Of a stretch of DNA of 55,811 nucleotides, positions 52,038 to 55,811 are shown piece after piece (within the stretch, counting starts at the first letter, position 1; each line of letters starts with the position of its first letter). The DNA lies in assembly GCA_944384065.1 (NCBI GenBank), contig CALWRY010000007.1, positions 1 through 55,811 on the forward strand. The letters are read 5' to 3'. Both the position numbers and the translations under genes were made by a program. The notes under the pieces were generated by a model, which saw only the letters and a program-made list of their open reading frames with translations, did no database searches and was not told the origin of the DNA. The stretch comes from an uncultured Enterocloster sp. Lineage in GTDB: Bacteria > Bacillota > Clostridia > Lachnospirales > Lachnospiraceae.

Positions 52038-52063
52038 TTTTGTGGATGAACTTATTTCGTTTT
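52038..52063. repeat. Direct repeat DR1 over toxin start codon
   Basis: TTTTGTGGA, 3 nt, ACTTATTTCGTTTT. The same two blocks, 2 nt apart, recur at 52220-52244. The block includes the GTG start. Confidence 0.8.
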
Positions 52064-52128
52064 TAATCGCCGTTATGGCGGGTGTAGCTTGCCACTACAT
52101 CATCAAATGGTTGGACGGCGATGATTAA
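52042..52128 (+). CDS. Fst-like type I toxin, 28 aa
   Basis: A GTG-started frame with GGAAGGGGG 8 nt upstream. The 28-residue product begins MDELISFLIAVMAG, has one hydrophobic helix of about 18 residues, and ends in a charged tail 'KWLDGDD'. This is the plan of Fst/Ldr-family toxins (short membrane helix, then W-L-D/E acidic end). The convergent antisense RNA, shared terminator and direct repeats (see separate entries) match the par locus architecture of Enterococcus. The peptide would insert into the cell's own membrane when antisense control is lost. No plasmid genes are seen, so this is probably a chromosomal copy. Confidence 0.7.
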   Translation: MDELISFLIAVMAGVACHYIIKWLDGDD

Positions 52129-52179
52129 ATCGGTAACCAGCCTGCGGGCTTAAGCCTTCCCGCCTCAAACTAGGAATAG

Positions 52180-52212
52180 AAAAACCCCAGAGGTTGCAGC
52201 TCTGGGGTTTTT
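52180..52212. terminator. Bidirectional terminator shared by toxin and antitoxin RNAs
   Basis: AAAAACCCCAGAG and CTCTGGGGTTTTT pair around GTTGCAG-type loop; A- and T-runs on both sides allow use by both strands. Confidence 0.9.
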
Positions 52213-52219
52213 CGCATGT

Positions 52220-52244
52220 TTTTGTGGAACACTTATTTCGTTTT
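52220..52244. repeat. Direct repeat DR2 in antitoxin gene
   Basis: TTTTGTGGA, 2 nt, ACTTATTTCGTTTT, same orientation as DR1 at 52038-52063; the antisense RNA carries its complement. Confidence 0.8.
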
Positions 52245-52254
52245 GCCTACAGGC

Positions 52255-52283
52255 ATTATAGCATATGCAAAGTTACTTTGCAA
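52255..52283 (-). promoter_or_regulatory. Strong promoter of antitoxin RNA
   Basis: Minus strand TTGCAA, 17 nt, TATAAT (-10 at 52260-52255). Start near 52248. Confidence 0.75.
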
Positions 52284-52334
52284 GATACATAAATCACTAC
52301 AACCATAAGGTATACCCCTTCAAATAATTGTTGC

Positions 52335-52462
52335 TTTCCATTCTATGAAAATAGTTGTACAATAATGAAAACGAAACAAATCCCGCCCCTGCGGGATCCA
52401 TACGAAACCGTAATCGTCCAAAACGGTTACACAAAATCATTATAGAGAAGGAGTGTACGACA
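52335..52462 (+). promoter_or_regulatory. kor operon promoter and leader with hairpins
   Basis: A possible pair TTTCCA (52335-52340), 17 nt, TACAAT (52358-52363). The leader has a hairpin ATCCCGC-CCCT-GCGGGAT (about 52380-52397) and an AACCGT/ACGGTT pairing. Some leader control is possible; this is not a recognised riboswitch. Confidence 0.45.
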
Positions 52463-52669
52463 GTGGCAAAGCGAAAGCTAATCATCGAACCAAAGTGGTG
52501 TAAGGGCTGCGGCATCTGCGTGGAGTTCTGTCCCAAAAAGGTGCTGGCCCTCCAGAAAGAGAAAGTTACCATATTAAATATGGATGCCTGCATCGGCTGC
52601 GGATTATGCGAGCTGCGATGTCCCGATTATGCAATCTACTTGGAAAAGGAGGAAAATGGAAATGGCTGA
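52463..52669 (+). CDS. korD: 2-oxoacid:ferredoxin oxidoreductase delta (ferredoxin) subunit
   Basis: 68 residues from a GTG start (AAGGAG 9 nt upstream), with two [4Fe-4S] motifs 'CKGCGICVEFCP' and 'CIGCGLCELRCP'. It passes electrons from the catalytic subunits to ferredoxin. First gene of the operon; its end overlaps the korA start by 8 nt. The frame is open further upstream, but only this start has a ribosome site. Confidence 0.88.
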   Translation: MAKRKLIIEPKWCKGCGICVEFCPKKVLALQKEKVTILNMDACIGCGLCELRCPDYAIYLEKEENGNG

Positions 52670-53789
52670 AAATAATAAGCGTGCGCTGCTCCAGGGAAAT
52701 GAAGCCTGCGTGGAAGGAGCCCTGGCCGCAGGAATGCGGTTTTTCTCCGGCTACCCCATCACCCCCTCCACAGAGATTGCCGAGGGCTGCGCCCTCAACC
52801 TTCCCAAGGTAGGAGGAAAATTCGTTCAGTTGGAAGATGAGATCGGCGGCATCGCTGCTGCAATTGGCGCCTCTGTGGCCGGCGTAAAGGCCATGACTGC
52901 TACCAGCGGTCCCGGCTTCTCCCTTAAGCAGGAAAATCTGGGTTACGCTGCGCTGGCGGAAATTCCCGTGGTTGTTGTGGATGTACAGCGTTCCGGCCCC
53001 TCAACCGGCCTTCCCACCTCCCCCTCCCAGGGCGATGTGATGCAGGCCCGCTGGGGCACTCACGGAGACCATCCCGTAATCGCCCTTGCCCCCGCCTCCG
53101 TACAGGATACATACAATCAGACCATACGGGCCTTCAACCTTTCTGAGAAATACCGCACTCCCGTCATTCTTCTCATGGACGAGATTGTGGGCCACATGCG
53201 GGAAGGCATTGAGCTTCACCCGGCCGAGGAGATTGTAGACCGGGACAATAACATGGTGGACGGACTGCCCTACGCGGTAGCCCCCGGGGAAACGGTTCCC
53301 CACTGCCCGCCTTTTGGCACAGGCGCCCGCTACAACATCACCGGCCTGCTTCATGCGGACGACGGCTTCCCTACCGGAAGCTCCGACCTTTCCTTTATGC
53401 TGTGCACCCGGCTGATGAAGAAGATTGAAAATAATCTGGACGACATTCTCCGCTGGGAAGAATTCATGACAGACGACGCAGACGTAGCCATTGTATGCTT
53501 CGGCGGCACTACCCGAGCCGTGCAGGGAGCCATCGAGGAGGCCCGGGCCCAGGGCATCAAGGTGGGAATGTTCCGCCCCATCACCGTGTGGCCCTTCCCG
53601 GAAAAAGCCCTGGAGGCCCTCTCAAAGAAGGTAAAGCACCTGGTTGTGGCGGAGCACAATTACGGCCAGATTCTTTTAGAGGTACAGAGAATCGTAAAGG
53701 ACAACTGCTCCATTTCCCATATCGGCAAGGTAGATGGAACCACCATCACACCGGTGGAAATTATCGAACACATAAAGGAGGTATTGTGA
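52662..53789 (+). CDS. korA: 2-oxoacid:ferredoxin oxidoreductase alpha subunit
   Basis: 375 residues. 'ALAAGMRFFSGYPITPSTEIAEGCA' (residues 16-40) and 'QLEDEIGGIAAAIGASVAGVKAMTATSGPGFSLKQENLG' (about 52-90) are the alpha-subunit pyrimidine-domain motifs. 'VGMFRPITVWPFPEKAL' starts the CoA-interacting C-terminal domain. GGAGG upstream of the ATG at 52662. With B, C and D it forms a KorDABC-type enzyme, 2-oxoglutarate to succinyl-CoA or another 2-oxoacid to its acyl-CoA, reducing ferredoxin. Confidence 0.88.
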   Translation: MAENNKRALLQGNEACVEGALAAGMRFFSGYPITPSTEIAEGCALNLPKVGGKFVQLEDEIGGIAAAIGASVAGVKAMTATSGPGFSLKQENLGYAALAEIPVVVVDVQRSGPSTGLPTSPSQGDVMQARWGTHGDHPVIALAPASVQDTYNQTIRAFNLSEKYRTPVILLMDEIVGHMREGIELHPAEEIVDRDNNMVDGLPYAVAPGETVPHCPPFGTGARYNITGLLHADDGFPTGSSDLSFMLCTRLMKKIENNLDDILRWEEFMTDDADVAIVCFGGTTRAVQGAIEEARAQGIKVGMFRPITVWPFPEKALEALSKKVKHLVVAEHNYGQILLEVQRIVKDNCSISHIGKVDGTTITPVEIIEHIKEVL

Positions 53790-53790
53790 T

Positions 53791-54606
53791 ATGCCCAGTC
53801 AATTAATCAAAGACACCTTCCGCATGGAGCACCTCCCCCATATCTGGTGCCCGGGATGCGGACACGGCATTTTAATGCGGGACGTGGCCCAGGCCATTGA
53901 GAATCTAAAGCTTGACAAGGATAAGGTCTGCGTAGTTTCCGGTATCGGATGCTCCTCCAGAGCTGCTGGCTACATGGATTTCAACACCCTTCACACCACC
54001 CACGGGCGGGCCATCGCCTTTGCAACCGGCATCAAGATGGCAAAGCCGGAGCTGACGGTCATCGTCATCACCGGCGACGGCGACGCCACGGCTATCGGCG
54101 GAAACCATCTGATTCACGCCTGCAGAAGAAACATCGACCTGACGGTTGTGGTGTTCAACAACAATATTTACGGGATGACCGGCGGACAATATTCCCCCAC
54201 CACTCCCACCAACGAATTCGGGACCACGGCCCCCTATGGGAATATCGACAATGATTTTGATATCCCCCAGCTGGCCATTGCCGCCGGCGCCACCTACGCC
54301 GCCCGCGGAACCGCCTACCATGTGCCCCAGACCATCAAGATGATCGAGGACGGCATCAAGAATCCGGGCTTCTCCCTGATTGACGGCGTCAGCGTATGTC
54401 CCACCTACTACGGCCGCAAGAACAAGAAGGGAAGCGCCGTAAAGATGATGGCCTGGCAGCGGGACAATACTGTGGACGTAAAGAAAGCTGCTTCCATGGC
54501 CCCTGAGGAGCTGGAAGGAAAAATCATCATGGGCGTGTTTAAGAATGAGCCCAAGGAAGAATATACCGCAAGATATCAGAAAATTATTGACCGTTTAAAA
54601 AAATAA
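53791..54606 (+). CDS. korB: 2-oxoacid:ferredoxin oxidoreductase beta subunit
   Basis: 271 residues with the TPP-binding motifs 'IWCPGCGHGI' (residues 14-23) and 'VITGDGDATAIGGNHLIHACRRNIDLTVVVFNNNIYGMTGGQYSPT' (GDGD to NN, about 92-137). It is the thiamine-diphosphate catalytic subunit. It lies one base after korA's stop and shares the short inter-gene spacing of the operon. The substrate could also be a branched-chain 2-oxoacid; succinyl-CoA formation is favoured by operon type. Confidence 0.89.
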   Translation: MPSQLIKDTFRMEHLPHIWCPGCGHGILMRDVAQAIENLKLDKDKVCVVSGIGCSSRAAGYMDFNTLHTTHGRAIAFATGIKMAKPELTVIVITGDGDATAIGGNHLIHACRRNIDLTVVVFNNNIYGMTGGQYSPTTPTNEFGTTAPYGNIDNDFDIPQLAIAAGATYAARGTAYHVPQTIKMIEDGIKNPGFSLIDGVSVCPTYYGRKNKKGSAVKMMAWQRDNTVDVKKAASMAPEELEGKIIMGVFKNEPKEEYTARYQKIIDRLKK

Positions 54607-54619
54607 GGAGGAAATGAAA

Positions 54620-55180
54620 ATGATGAAGAAAGCAGAGCTGCGTTTAACCGGATCCGGCGGACAGGGCGTTATTTTGGCAACCGTTATCTTGGCTGAGGCC
54701 GGCTTCCTGGATGGAAAATTTGTGGTTCAGTCCCAGTCCTATGGCCCCGAGGCCCGCGGCGGCATGTGCAAGGCCGAGGTGGTAATCGACGAGAAGCCTA
54801 TCACCTACACCAAGGTTCAGGTGCCCAATTTCCTTCTGGCCCTGACCCAGGCCTCCCTGGATAAGTATTCATCCGTACTGACAAAGGACGCTGTGATCGT
54901 GGCTGACGCCAGCCTGGAAGTTCCCGCCTCCCTTAAGGCCGCCCACACTGTTTACCAGGTGCCCATCCTGGACACCGCCAAGATCAAGGTAGGCCGCGCC
55001 ATGACCGCCAACATCGTAGCTGTGGGCGCTATCAACGCCATCCTGCATCTGGCCTCCAGAGAATCCCTGGAGAAGGCCGTGACCATGCACATCCCCAAGG
55101 GGACGGAGGAGCTGAACATGAAGGCCCTCTCCGAAGGCATTGGCCTGATTGAAAAGCTGAATGTTCCGCTTGCATCCTAA
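54620..55180 (+). CDS. korC: 2-oxoacid:ferredoxin oxidoreductase gamma subunit
   Basis: 186 residues. 'ELRLTGSGGQGVILATVILAEAG' (residues 5-27) and 'SYGPEARGGMCKAEVVID' are the gamma-subunit signature. The ATG at 54620 has GGAGG 8 nt upstream; an ATG at 54614 is possible. Last gene of the korDABC operon, followed by a terminator. Confidence 0.88.
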   Translation: MMKKAELRLTGSGGQGVILATVILAEAGFLDGKFVVQSQSYGPEARGGMCKAEVVIDEKPITYTKVQVPNFLLALTQASLDKYSSVLTKDAVIVADASLEVPASLKAAHTVYQVPILDTAKIKVGRAMTANIVAVGAINAILHLASRESLEKAVTMHIPKGTEELNMKALSEGIGLIEKLNVPLAS

Positions 55181-55212
55181 TTGGTTTCACATAATTTTCT
55201 TGTCGTTTTCGC

Positions 55213-55247
55213 GAAAAGCCGCCGTGATTTTGTTACGGCGGCTTTTT
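55213..55247 (+). terminator. Terminator after korC
   Basis: AGCCGCCGT pairs with ACGGCGGCT around GATTTTGTT, then TTTTT. Confidence 0.88.
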
Positions 55248-55377
55248 GCAGGGATAGCCAGCTGAAGCCGCCCAGAAAAACCAATTGAACATTCCCTCCC
55301 ACCGTTGTATACTGATGGAAACACCACCCATTCATCCTATATGGACCATATGGCAGCTAAAAAAGGAGAAACCTGAC

Positions 55378-55811
55378 ATGGAAAAAATGAAAGATCTCGC
55401 TTACTACAATGGAACCATCACCCCCATCAACGAGATGATGATCCCGGCAAATGACCGCGGTTTTTACTTCGGAGACGGCATCTACGAGGCCGGAATGGTA
55501 TACCACCACAAAATCTTTGCCCTCCAGGATCACCTGGATCGGATGTTTAACAGCGCCGCCATGCTGCGGATCGAGCTTCCCTACACCAAAGAGGAAATCG
55601 GCGCACTGCTCTCAGAGCTGGTGGACAAGGTGGAGAGCGACAGCCAGTTCCTCTACTGGCAGGTCACCCGGGGCACGGCTCCCAGGAACCACCTCTTCCC
55701 CAAGGATGTTCCCAGCAACCTCTACGTCTATGCCAAGCCCTGGCCCGGCGTGCAGATGTCGGACCCCTATCGGGTCATCACCGCGGAGAACACCCGGTTT
55801 TTCCACTGCAA
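55378..55811 (+). CDS. Class IV aminotransferase (D-amino acid transaminase-like), partial
   Basis: The first 144 residues are visible; the gene runs past the window end. 'YYNGTITPINEMMIPANDRGFYFGDGIYEAGMVYHHKIFALQDHLDRM' (about residues 9-56) is the standard fold-type IV start (Dat, IlvE, PabC), with the Arg-Gly-Phe-x-Phe-Gly-Asp-Gly turn. 'FLYWQVTRGTAPRNHLFP' (about 91-108) is typical of D-alanine transaminase. AAAGGAG lies 9 nt before the ATG. The Lys that binds PLP is beyond the edge or near it, so activity cannot be judged. Confidence 0.85.
   Translation, partial: MEKMKDLAYYNGTITPINEMMIPANDRGFYFGDGIYEAGMVYHHKIFALQDHLDRMFNSAAMLRIELPYTKEEIGALLSELVDKVESDSQFLYWQVTRGTAPRNHLFPKDVPSNLYVYAKPWPGVQMSDPYRVITAENTRFFHC

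Larger units (their letters stand above)
52180..52248 (-). ncRNA. Putative RNA II-like antisense antitoxin, about 69 nt
   Basis: Transcribed leftwards from a strong promoter at 52255-52283 and ended by the bidirectional terminator. It contains the complement of the direct repeat that covers the toxin start codon (9 + 14 bases), so it could pair with the toxin mRNA there, and again at the terminator stem. Size and layout equal those of par RNA II. Transcription is predicted, not shown. Confidence 0.6.

Noticed and set aside
52335-52462. Riboswitch in the kor leader
   Set aside because: The two short hairpins do not fit any riboswitch consensus I know; kept only as leader hairpins.

Overview
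This looks like a chromosomal piece from a strictly anaerobic gut-type Firmicute, most likely a Lachnospiraceae-like Clostridium. The inference rests on strong AGGAGG-type ribosome sites, a KorDABC ferredoxin oxidoreductase, an IS1634-type transposon, and many catabolic operons for carboxylic acids and amino-acid derivatives. No rRNA, tRNA or CRISPR array was seen.

Region 1 (1-18.9 kb, all minus strand, visibly A+T-rich) is a surface polysaccharide locus. It contains UDP-sugar dehydrogenase, a PglE/PglC/PglD-like trio (aminotransferase, initiating sugar transferase, acetyltransferase), an ATP-grasp/HAD fusion, glycosyltransferases, a TupA-like ATP-grasp protein, a Wzy/EpsG polymerase, a pyruvyl transferase, a Wzx flippase, an Fe-S FrhB-type protein, and the start of an OafA-type acyltransferase. 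Three long poly-G tracts (coding strand) and an (ATG)7 repeat suggest phase variation. One tract currently breaks an acyltransferase gene. Two truncated aminotransferase copies point to past recombination.

Region 2 (19-31.5 kb, G+C-rich) has an amino-acid-derivative operon (OCD/'tyramine oxidase B'-type protein, amidohydrolase, two-gene DUF3100-type permease, two M20 hydrolases, a new small protein). It diverges from a glycerate-kinase/divergent-enolase operon. A GntR regulator and glutamate dehydrogenase follow. Three of these promoters share one sequence element just at or downstream of the predicted transcription start, so they probably form one regulon.

Region 3 (31.5-51 kb) is a carboxylate catabolism island. 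It has an RpiR regulator with its likely operator at a PEP-mutase/isocitrate-lyase-family gene, then a seven-gene operon (PrpD, aconitase, PrpF, DASS transporter, HMG-CoA-lyase-like, CaiB CoA-transferase, broken thioesterase) divergent from a LysR gene. A second operon (PrpD, DASS, PrpD) is followed by an IS1634-like element with a 115-bp target duplication and an IclR gene. The two PrpD-led operons share a 53-bp upstream element at nearly the same distance from the start codons, presumably the LysR site.

Region 4 (51-55.8 kb) has a nitroreductase, a compact locus with every hallmark of an Fst/par-type I toxin-antitoxin module (28-aa membrane peptide, convergent ~69-nt antisense RNA, shared bidirectional terminator, direct repeats), the korDABC operon, and a class IV aminotransferase cut by the window end. 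The most novel items are the par-like locus, the two-copy small protein family, the poly-G switches, the divergent enolase and the shared-regulator carboxylate operons.
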